A DNA stretch of 5,369 nt from Oryzihumus sp036391795 (GTDB lineage Bacteria > Actinomycetota > Actinomycetes > Actinomycetales > Dermatophilaceae): positions 1-5,369 of the forward strand of contig NZ_DASVZH010000133.1 of the NCBI RefSeq assembly GCF_036391795.1, written 5' to 3'. The notes under the pieces were generated by a model that saw nothing but the letters and a program-made list of their open reading frames with translations, was not told where the DNA came from and searched no databases. The position numbers and the translations under genes were made by a program. Below are positions 1 through 5,348 of this stretch, in pieces (positions within the stretch are counted from its first letter, which is position 1; each line of letters opens with the position of its first letter).

Positions 1-8
1 ACGCCGGT

Positions 9-40
9 GCGGTGGCCGCGGGAGCTCCCGCGGCCACCGC
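9..40. repeat. Perfect 32-bp palindrome, probable intercistronic RNA hairpin
   Basis: The left arm GCGGTGGCCGCGGGAG (9-24) is followed directly by its exact reverse complement (25-40), giving 16-bp arms with no spacer. As RNA it would fold into a stem of about 14 bp closed by a tight AGCU loop. No U-tract follows, which is common for hairpins in high-GC actinobacteria. It lies just ahead of two ABC permease genes, where the substrate-binding protein gene usually precedes. The inferred role is a partial terminator or an mRNA 3' stabiliser that keeps binding-protein transcript above permease transcript. The alternative is that it lies inside an Ala-rich N-terminal coding extension of the first permease, since that frame is open back to the window edge. 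Confidence 0.75.
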
Positions 41-86
41 CGCTGCGCCGACCGGGACCGCGGGGTTGCGCGGGCGGGCCCGAGGT

Positions 87-977
87 ATGCCGCGCCGCAA
101 CGACCGCGCGTCGCTGGGCTCGGCGCTGCTCTGGCTCGGCCCCGCGTTGCTGCTCATCGGCGGGGTGGTCGTGCTGCCGGCGGTCGAGCTGGTCCGTGCC
201 TCGATGAGCCGCTACTCGATCACCGGCCTGCGCCTCGGCGACGCGGGCACACGCAACTACACGGCGGTGCTGCAGCACCCGATGCTCGGGACCGTCGTCG
301 TGAACACCGTCATCTGGGTCGTCGCGGTCGTGGCGCTCACGGTCGTCATCAGCCTCGCGGTGGCGCAGTTCCTGACCAAGGACTTCTGGGGCCGCACGGT
401 GGTGCGGTGGGCGGTCATCGTGCCCTGGGCGGCCTCACTGGTCATCACGGCCAAGACCTTCGTGATGATCTACGACTACTACTACGGGACGCTCAACCTC
501 GTCCTGAGCACGGTGGGGCTGGGTCCGGTCGACTTCCTGGGCAGCGACGCCTGGATCATGTCCTCGATGGTGCTGGTGGGCGTCTTCGTCTCGATCCCGT
601 TCACCTCCTACGTCTTCGTGGCCGGCCTCAACGCCACGCCCACCGAGGTCTACGAAGCGGCGAAGGTCGACGGGGCCGGCCCGTGGCAGACGTGGTGGCG
701 GATCACGCTGCCCCTGCTGCGACCCGCACTGCTGGTCGCCGTGGTGCTCAACATCATCAACGTCTTCAACTCGTTCCCGATCGTCTACGTGCTCAACGAC
801 CGCAACCCCGGCTTCGCCCACGACACGACGATCACCTTCATGTACAAGCTCGCGTTCAAGAGCGCGGAGAAGGACGTGGGCATGTCCGCCGCCGCCGGCG
901 TCTTCAACGTCGTGCTGATCCTCGTCGTCGTGGTCGTCTACCTCAGGTTCACCCGGTGGCGGGAGGAGTCCGCATGA
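87..977 (+). CDS. CUT1-family ABC sugar transporter permease, MalF/UgpA-like
   Basis: This is an inner-membrane permease of a binding-protein-dependent carbohydrate importer; the substrate cannot be told from the sequence. From ATG 87 it has 296 residues with about six membrane segments (roughly 11-37, 71-96, 106-130, 155-180, 211-237 and 265-288). It carries the cytoplasmic EAA loop that docks the ATPase: E190-A-A, D195-G196, then L208-P209. It lacks the large periplasmic insertion of E. coli MalF, as most CUT1 permeases do. The start is uncertain. GTG 12 would add 25 Ala/Pro/Thr-rich residues but sits inside the 32-bp palindrome, and the frame is open to the window edge, so the gene could begin earlier. 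ATG 87 gives the usual family length but has only a weak purine-rich stretch upstream. The stop overlaps the next gene in ATGA, so the two are co-translated and probably form a heterodimer. Confidence 0.9.
   Translation: MPRRNDRASLGSALLWLGPALLLIGGVVVLPAVELVRASMSRYSITGLRLGDAGTRNYTAVLQHPMLGTVVVNTVIWVVAVVALTVVISLAVAQFLTKDFWGRTVVRWAVIVPWAASLVITAKTFVMIYDYYYGTLNLVLSTVGLGPVDFLGSDAWIMSSMVLVGVFVSIPFTSYVFVAGLNATPTEVYEAAKVDGAGPWQTWWRITLPLLRPALLVAVVLNIINVFNSFPIVYVLNDRNPGFAHDTTITFMYKLAFKSAEKDVGMSAAAGVFNVVLILVVVVVYLRFTRWREESA
961..968 (+). promoter_or_regulatory. Shine-Dalgarno for the second permease
   Basis: GGGAGGAG lies 5 nt before the ATG at 974, inside the last codons of the first permease. It fixes the start of the second permease at 974, even though the reading frame is open much further upstream, and it fits translational coupling through the ATGA overlap. 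Confidence 0.85.
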
Positions 978-1858
978 CCGCTCACCCCACCACCGCGGGT
1001 GCCGCGCGTGCACGCGGAGGCACACGGCATACCGGGTGGAGGCGCCACCGCACGTGGGTGATGCCGCTCGCCGGGCTCGGCGTGATGCTGGTGTTCCTGG
1101 CGCCCTACGTCGTGATGCTGCTCAACTCGCTCCGGCCGAGCACCGACGTGGTGCGCACGCCGCCGACCTTCCTGCCACGGGTCTGGCAGCTGTCGACCTA
1201 CGCACAGGTGCTCGGCGACGACCGGTTCCTCGGCTGGCTGAGGACCTCGCTGGTCGTGGCCACCGCCTCGACGGCCATCGTCGTCGTCGTGTCGGTCCCG
1301 GCCGCCTACTACACAGCACGGTTCCGGTTCCCCGGGCGCATGGCCTTCCTCCTGCTCGTGCTGGTCACCCAGATGTTCTCCCCGACCGCGCTGGTCGTCG
1401 GCATCTACCGCGAGTGGTTCAACCTCGACATGGTCAACACCTACGGCGCGCTGATCCTCACGAACGCGGCGTTCAACCTGGCGTTCGCGGTGTGGATCCT
1501 GCACGGCTTCTTCGGGTCCATCCCCCGGGAGGTCGAGGAGGCGGCCAACCTCGACGGCTGCAGCCGGTTCGGCACGCTGTGGCGCGTCATGCTGCCCCTC
1601 ACCGTGCCGGGTCTGGTGACCGCGGTGATCTTCACCTTCATCGCCGCGTGGAACGAGTACGTCGTGGCTCTCACGCTGATGATCGACGAGGACCGCAAGC
1701 CGCTGACCGTCGGGATCACGTCCTACGTCACGGGCTACGAGCAGCACTGGGACCAGCTGTTCGCCGCGTCCGTCATCGCGATCGTGCCGGTGGTGGTCCT
1801 CTTCGCGGTGATCGAGAAGCACCTCGTCGGCGGCCTCACCGCAGGATCGGTGAAGTGA
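974..1858 (+). CDS. CUT1-family ABC sugar transporter permease, MalG-like
   Basis: This is the second membrane subunit of the importer, 294 residues long. After a basic cytoplasmic N-terminus (R12 to R26) come six predicted membrane segments at about 28-50, 89-113, 123-146, 155-180, 212-234 and 262-284. The EAA loop is clear: E188-E-A-A, then D194-G195, and L207-P208, which should contact the ATPase. The protein ends in LVGGLTAGSVK, a characteristic MalG-type C-terminus (compare VGGLTAGAVKG in the family). The start at 974 is set by a strong Shine-Dalgarno and the 4-base overlap with the first permease. No ATPase gene follows; the next gene converges from the other strand. In actinobacteria many CUT1 importers share one MsiK-type ATPase encoded elsewhere, which is a likely explanation but is not visible here. 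Substrate unknown; the family call is firm. Confidence 0.95.
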   Translation: MTAHPTTAGAARARGGTRHTGWRRHRTWVMPLAGLGVMLVFLAPYVVMLLNSLRPSTDVVRTPPTFLPRVWQLSTYAQVLGDDRFLGWLRTSLVVATASTAIVVVVSVPAAYYTARFRFPGRMAFLLLVLVTQMFSPTALVVGIYREWFNLDMVNTYGALILTNAAFNLAFAVWILHGFFGSIPREVEEAANLDGCSRFGTLWRVMLPLTVPGLVTAVIFTFIAAWNEYVVALTLMIDEDRKPLTVGITSYVTGYEQHWDQLFAASVIAIVPVVVLFAVIEKHLVGGLTAGSVK

Positions 1859-1864
1859 CGCCCC

Positions 1865-1881
1865 GGGTGGGTCGGGCACCC
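1865..1881. terminator. Weak hairpin in the convergent gap, possible bidirectional terminator
   Basis: GGGTG (1865-1869) can pair with CACCC (1877-1881) across a 7-nt loop in the 24-nt gap between the convergent second permease and nucS. The stem is only 5 bp and there is no U-tract on either strand. The position suits a shared terminator, but the structural support is thin. Confidence 0.25.
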
Positions 1882-1882
1882 C

Positions 1883-2578
1883 TCAGAAGAGGCGGGACCC
1901 CACGTCGTCGATGCCCTTGAGGGCGTCGTAGTCCAGGGTCACGCAGCGGATGCCCCGGTCGGTCGCGAGCGTGCGCGCCTGCGGCTTGATCTCCTGCGCC
2001 GCGAAGATGCCGGTCACCGGGCCCAGGTGCGGGTCGCGGTTCATCAGCTCGAGGTATCGGGTCAGCTGCTCGACGCCGTCGATGTCGCCGCGCCGCTTGA
2101 TCTCCACCGCCACGCTGGCCCCGGCGGCGTCCTTGCACAGGATGTCGACCGGCCCGATGGCGGTCATGTACTCCCGGCGGACCAGGGTGAAGCCCTCGCC
2201 GAGGGTGTGGATGTGCTCGGCGAGCAGCTTCTGCAGGTGGGCCTCGACGCCGTCCTTGACCAGCCCCGGGTCGACCCCGAGCTCGTGCGCCGAGTCGTGC
2301 AGCACCTCGTGCAGGCGCACCCGCAGCCGGTCCTCGGACTTGGCGTGCTGGACCACCCAGACCGCCTCGACGCCCTCGGCGACCTCGTGATCCTCGGGGT
2401 CGGTCTCGGCCATGGCGCACGGCGGTGACATCCAGTTCAGCGGCTTGTACGACCCGCCGTCGCTGTGCACCAGCACCGAGCCGTCGGCCTTGACCATGAG
2501 CAGGCGGGTGGCGAGGGGCAGGTGGGCGTTGAGCCGACCTTCGTAGTCGACGCTGCAGCGGGCAATCACGAGACGCAC
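1883..2578 (-). CDS. nucS: Mismatch-specific endonuclease NucS (EndoMS)
   Basis: NucS/EndoMS cuts both DNA strands at mismatches and drives the non-canonical mismatch repair of actinobacteria and archaea that lack MutS-MutL. The 231 residues match the family's usual length. The N-terminal dimerisation/DNA-binding domain opens with RLVIARCSVDYEGRL and contains YKPLNWMSPP (44-53), both typical of actinobacterial NucS. W74 is a candidate for the aromatic residue that reads the mismatched base. The C-terminal RecB-like nuclease domain has D145 (in GPVD), E159-x-K161 and Q171, with the same D-E-K spacing as D165, E179 and K181 of the Thermococcus enzyme. The protein ends in SRLF, like the C-terminal tail that binds the beta sliding clamp in the family. 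The start is GTG (2576-2578) with no Shine-Dalgarno. It lies 11 nt after the stop of the upstream co-directional membrane-protein gene, so it may be read from that gene's transcript, from its own leaderless promoter, or both. Confidence 0.97.
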   Translation of the reverse strand: MRLVIARCSVDYEGRLNAHLPLATRLLMVKADGSVLVHSDGGSYKPLNWMSPPCAMAETDPEDHEVAEGVEAVWVVQHAKSEDRLRVRLHEVLHDSAHELGVDPGLVKDGVEAHLQKLLAEHIHTLGEGFTLVRREYMTAIGPVDILCKDAAGASVAVEIKRRGDIDGVEQLTRYLELMNRDPHLGPVTGIFAAQEIKPQARTLATDRGIRCVTLDYDALKGIDDVGSRLF

Positions 2579-2586
2579 GGTCGGTG

Positions 2587-2592
2587 AGCCTA
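2587..2592 (-). promoter_or_regulatory. Candidate -10 element for leaderless nucS transcription
   Basis: On the minus strand TAGGCT fits the actinobacterial TANNNT -10 pattern and ends 8 nt before the nucS GTG. Transcription starting about 7-9 nt downstream would begin at or beside the start codon, which would explain the missing Shine-Dalgarno. The first three bases, TAG, are also the stop codon of the preceding membrane-protein gene. I see no convincing -35 at the expected distance. Confidence 0.45.
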
Positions 2593-3453
2593 GCCCGAGG
2601 GCGGGCGCTGCGCCGAGACGGCGTCACCGGGCACCTCGGCGCGCCGCGCCAGGGCCAGGCAGCCGCCCAGCGTCGCGACGAAACCCAGCGCCGCCCACCC
2701 GGCGAAGCCGCTGCGCACGGTGTCTCCCAGCCACAGCAGGCCCACCGCCGCGGGCACGACGGTCTCCACGCCGAAGGTCACCGCGGCGGTCGTGGTGGCC
2801 GAGCCGCGGTCCAGCGCAAGGCCGTAGCAGGCCATGGCCAGCAGCCCGTATGCCGCGATGGCCCACGTGAGCGGGTCGGCCAGCAGGTGCCACCACGGGT
2901 CGGGGACGGCCAGCACCCGCGCGGCCACGCCCACCCCGCCGAAGCCGAGGCCGGACGCGGCCGCGAGCAACGGGCAGGCCCAGCGGGAGGCCCGCGGCAG
3001 CCGCCAGCCCACGAGCGCGAGGACAGCCACGGGCAGCGCCCCGGCCAGGACCAGCCAGGTCCACGGCGCGGCCAGCGGTGCCGGCGACTCGACCCCGGCG
3101 CTGACGCCGAGGGCCACCAGTCCCAGACCGACCACGGCGAGGGCGAGCACCTCGGCGCGGGAGAGCCGGGCGTGCAGCACGGCGACGGCCAGCACCGCCG
3201 TGACCGCGACGCTCGAGGCGATCGCGGACTGCACCACGAACAACGGCAGGCTGCGCAGCGCCACGAGCGAGGCGAGGAAGCCGACACCGTCCAGGGCCAG
3301 GCCCACGGCATACAGCCGTCCCGCCCAGGCGCGCGCCAGCAGTGGCGACCCGGGCGGGGTGGAGGTCATCCGCCGCACCCCCAGCGCCTGCAGCACGGTG
3401 GCGCTGCCGTAGCAGAGGGAGGCGGTCAGGGCGCCGAGGAGGCCGGGCAGCAT
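2590..3453 (-). CDS. DMT/EamA-like multi-spanning membrane protein
   Basis: This is a 287-residue integral membrane protein with about nine or ten hydrophobic segments (about 2-25, 45-66, 71-95, 101-119, 131-149, 158-180, 196-215, 220-242 and 249-269) and a short polar C-terminal tail. The opening, with LLGALTASLCYGSATVLQALG, and the later segment LLAMACYGLALDRGSAT resemble paired-repeat transporters of the drug/metabolite transporter superfamily (EamA or NIPA-like). That assignment rests on overall pattern, not a diagnostic motif, and no substrate can be proposed. The ATG at 3451-3453 has GAGGA 8 nt upstream. It is divergent from the 3-hydroxyacyl-CoA dehydrogenase gene across 119 nt and sits 11 nt upstream of nucS on the same strand, so the two may form a short operon. 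The existence of the gene is firm, the family fairly likely, the function open. Confidence 0.85.
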   Translation of the reverse strand: MLPGLLGALTASLCYGSATVLQALGVRRMTSTPPGSPLLARAWAGRLYAVGLALDGVGFLASLVALRSLPLFVVQSAIASSVAVTAVLAVAVLHARLSRAEVLALAVVGLGLVALGVSAGVESPAPLAAPWTWLVLAGALPVAVLALVGWRLPRASRWACPLLAAASGLGFGGVGVAARVLAVPDPWWHLLADPLTWAIAAYGLLAMACYGLALDRGSATTTAAVTFGVETVVPAAVGLLWLGDTVRSGFAGWAALGFVATLGGCLALARRAEVPGDAVSAQRPPSG

Positions 3454-3460
3454 CCCGTGA

Positions 3461-3465
3461 TCCTC
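3461..3465 (-). promoter_or_regulatory. Shine-Dalgarno for the DMT-like membrane protein
   Basis: On the minus strand GAGGA lies 8 nt before the ATG at 3453-3451. It supports that start codon and contrasts with nucS and the dehydrogenase gene, which have no such site. Confidence 0.6.
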
Positions 3466-3490
3466 GCAGGCCGGCAGGGCCGGCAGGCCG
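3466..3490. repeat. Three near-tandem GCAGG(G)CCG units
   Basis: GCAGGCCG (3466-3473), GCAGGGCCG (3474-3482) and GCAGGCCG (3483-3490) follow one another directly in the divergent intergenic region, between the membrane-protein ribosome site and the inverted repeat at 3488-3506. They could be low-complexity GC-rich sequence or clustered protein-binding half-sites; the sequence alone does not decide. Confidence 0.4.
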
Positions 3491-3506
3491 TCCGGTGGCC
3501 GGACGG
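3488..3506. promoter_or_regulatory. Perfect 19-bp dyad in the divergent promoter region, candidate operator
   Basis: CCGTCCGG (3488-3495) is separated by TGG from its exact reverse complement CCGGACGG (3499-3506). The centre lies 44 nt from the membrane-protein ATG and 76 nt from the dehydrogenase ATG. The size and near-central position in a 119-nt divergent gap suit an operator for a dimeric repressor acting on both genes. A transcript from either strand could also fold it into a short hairpin. No regulator gene is in the window to name. Confidence 0.45.
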
Positions 3507-3559
3507 ACTGTGACCACCGCCTCCCGCCGCACGCCTCCCGGCAGCCCCCGGCGCTCTGC

Positions 3560-3565
3560 CAGACT
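3560..3565 (+). promoter_or_regulatory. Candidate -10 element for leaderless dehydrogenase transcription
   Basis: CAGACT resembles TANNNT except at the first base and ends 7 nt before the ATG at 3573, so a transcript could start at the A of the start codon. No Shine-Dalgarno is present upstream of this ATG. The sequence continuing to the start codon, CACCGAC, is the same as that upstream of nucS. No clear -35 is seen. Confidence 0.35.
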
Positions 3566-3572
3566 CACCGAC

Positions 3573-5348
3573 ATGGCTCGCGAAATCAGCACAGTCGGCG
3601 TCATCGGCCTGGGCACCATGGGTGCCGGCATCGTCGAGGTCTTCGCCCGCAACGGGCTCTCCGTCGTGGCCGTGGAGGCCAGCCCCGAGGGCGTCGAGAA
3701 GGGCAAGGGGGTGCTGCAGCACTCCACGGACCGGGCGGTCACCCGCGGCAAGCTGACGGCGCAGGAGCAGGTCGCGCTGCACGACCGGATCCGGTTCACC
3801 GCCGACCTGGCCGACCTGGCCGAGTGCGACCTCGTCGTCGAGGCGGTCCCCGAGCACCTCGACCTCAAGCGGCAGATCTTCGCCCGGCTGGACGAGATCG
3901 TGAAGCCCGACGCGATCCTCGCCACCAACACCTCGAGCCTGTCCGTCACCGAGATCTCGGTGGCCACGCACAACCCGCGCCGCGTCGTGGGCATGCACTT
4001 CTTCAACCCGGCGCCGGTGCTGAAGTTCGTCGAGGTCATCCGCACCGTCGTCACCGAGGACGAGGTCGTCGAGGACGTCAAGACCCTGGCCCAGCGGCTG
4101 GGCAAGCTGCCGGTCGTCGTCGGCGACAAGGCGGGCTTCATCGCCAACGCGCTGCTGTTCGGCTACCTCAACCACGCGGTGTCGATGTTCGAGAGCCGTT
4201 ACGCCACCCGCGAGGACATCGACGCGGCCATGCAGCTCGGCTGCGGCCTGCCGATGGGTCCGCTGGCGCTGATGGACCTCATCGGCCTCGACACGGCCTA
4301 CGAGATCCTCGACACGATGTACAAGCAGGGCCGCGACCGCCTGCACGCGCCGAGCCCGGTGCTCAAGCAGATGGTCACCGCCGGCCTCAAGGGCCGCAAG
4401 ACCGGCCGCGGCTTCTACACCTACGACGAGCCGGGCTCCTCCAAGGTCGTGGCCGACAACCTCACCCCGCACGAGGCGGGCGCGCACGACGCGCTGCGCG
4501 ACGTGCGCTCGGTCGGCGTCGTCGGCTCCGGGACGATGGCCACGGGCATCGTCGAGGTCTTCGCCAAGGCCGGGTACGACGTCACCTACGTCGCCCGCTC
4601 CCAGGCCAAGGTCGAGGCGGTGCAGGCCGCCATCGCCAAGTCGCTGGAGAAGGCCGTGCAGCGCGGCAAGCTCGACGAGGCCGCCCGCGACGCCGCCCTC
4701 GGCCGGCTCACCGGCACCACCAGCCTGGACGACCTGGCCCGCGTCGACCTCGTCGTCGAGGCCGTCGTGGAGGACCTCAAGGTCAAGCAGGCGCTGTTCG
4801 AGAACCTCGATGAGATCTGCAAGCCGGGCGCGATTCTGGCCACGACGACGTCCTCGCTGCCGGTCATCGAGTGCGCCTCGGTCACCAAGCGCCCGCAGGA
4901 CGTCGTGGGCATGCACTTCTTCAACCCGGCCCAGATCATGAAGCTGGTCGAGGTCGTGCACACCGTCTCCACCGCCGACGACGTCGTCGCGACCGTGCAG
5001 CACCTGTGCCGCGACCTCGGCAAGCACCCGGTCACCTGCGGCGACCGCGCCGGCTTCATCGTCAACGCGCTGCTGTTCCCCTACCTCAACGACGCCGTGA
5101 AGATGCTCGAGGCGCACTACGCCAGCGCCGAGGACATCGACACGGCGATGAAGACCGGCTGTGGCTACCCGATGGGCCCCTTCGAGCTGCTCGACGTGGT
5201 CGGCCTCGACGTCTCGCTGGCCATCCAGCGCGAGCTCTACCTCGAGTTCCGCGAGCGCGGCTTCGCCCCGGCCCCTTTGCTGGAGCACCTGGTCACGGCG
5301 GGCTACCTCGGCCGCAAGACCGGCCGCGGGTTCCGCACCTACGCCTGA
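3573..5348 (+). CDS. Tandem (double-unit) 3-hydroxyacyl-CoA / 3-hydroxybutyryl-CoA dehydrogenase
   Basis: This cytoplasmic enzyme interconverts 3-hydroxyacyl-CoA and 3-ketoacyl-CoA with a nicotinamide cofactor, as in fatty-acid oxidation or butyrate/PHB metabolism. Its 591 residues hold two full 3HCDH units (about 7-285 and 313-591) joined by a linker of about 27 residues; a usual single-unit enzyme has about 285. Unit 1 has a Rossmann GLGTMG (12-17), E35 at the end of strand beta-2, and catalytic S121, H142, E154 and N192. Unit 2 has GSGTMA (318-323), A341-R342-S343 at the beta-2 end, and S427, H448, E460 and N498. These match S137, H158, E170 and N208 of the human enzyme with identical spacing, so both sites look active. 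Unit 1 looks NAD-type and unit 2 NADP-type. MAREISTVGVIG starts just before the Rossmann fold, supporting ATG 3573. Similar double proteins of this length occur in other actinobacteria as I recall. The exact chain-length preference is unknown. Confidence 0.95.
   Translation: MAREISTVGVIGLGTMGAGIVEVFARNGLSVVAVEASPEGVEKGKGVLQHSTDRAVTRGKLTAQEQVALHDRIRFTADLADLAECDLVVEAVPEHLDLKRQIFARLDEIVKPDAILATNTSSLSVTEISVATHNPRRVVGMHFFNPAPVLKFVEVIRTVVTEDEVVEDVKTLAQRLGKLPVVVGDKAGFIANALLFGYLNHAVSMFESRYATREDIDAAMQLGCGLPMGPLALMDLIGLDTAYEILDTMYKQGRDRLHAPSPVLKQMVTAGLKGRKTGRGFYTYDEPGSSKVVADNLTPHEAGAHDALRDVRSVGVVGSGTMATGIVEVFAKAGYDVTYVARSQAKVEAVQAAIAKSLEKAVQRGKLDEAARDAALGRLTGTTSLDDLARVDLVVEAVVEDLKVKQALFENLDEICKPGAILATTTSSLPVIECASVTKRPQDVVGMHFFNPAQIMKLVEVVHTVSTADDVVATVQHLCRDLGKHPVTCGDRAGFIVNALLFPYLNDAVKMLEAHYASAEDIDTAMKTGCGYPMGPFELLDVVGLDVSLAIQRELYLEFRERGFAPAPLLEHLVTAGYLGRKTGRGFRTYA
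3591..4427 (+). repeat. First copy of an internal gene duplication (dehydrogenase unit 1)
   Basis: This stretch encodes residues 7-285 and aligns without a single gap to residues 313-591, at a constant offset of 306 codons (918 nt). My hand count gives about 151 identities in 279, near 54%. Exact shared DNA blocks include 30 nt at 3983-4012, around the GMHFFNP motif, and 20 nt at 4392-4411, around GRKTGRG. Confidence 0.9.
4509..5345 (+). repeat. Second copy of the internal duplication (dehydrogenase unit 2)
   Basis: This stretch encodes residues 313-591, the partner of 3591-4427. Matching exact DNA blocks lie at 4901-4930 and 5310-5329. The copies differ most in the first Rossmann strands (residues 335-375) and least around the catalytic His, the GF-x-x-NALLF segment and the C-terminal GRKTGRGF. 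Confidence 0.9.

Noticed and set aside
407..973. Long in-frame extension ahead of the second permease
   Set aside because: The extension reads as Arg/His/Gly-rich noise opposite the membrane segments of the first permease. A strong Shine-Dalgarno at 961-968 and the ATGA overlap fix the start at 974.
938..1879. A 313-codon minus-strand frame opposite the second permease
   Set aside because: The translation is rich in Asp, His, Arg and Glu without any family pattern, and the plus-strand gene is unambiguous.
1836..2627. A second long minus-strand frame overlapping nucS
   Set aside because: nucS in the other frame matches its family from first to last residue, including the catalytic residues and the C-terminal clamp-binding tail.
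3828..3844. GTCGTCGTC-like runs in the dehydrogenase and permeases, considered as microsatellites
   Set aside because: They are short and in frame, and are explained by repeated Val/Asp codons ending in C in conserved segments such as LVVEAV.
2624..4147. A 507-codon minus-strand frame spanning the membrane-protein gene, the divergent gap and the start of the dehydrogenase
   Set aside because: It crosses two well-supported genes and a promoter region, and its translation is an Arg/Gly/Ala-rich out-of-frame reading of them.
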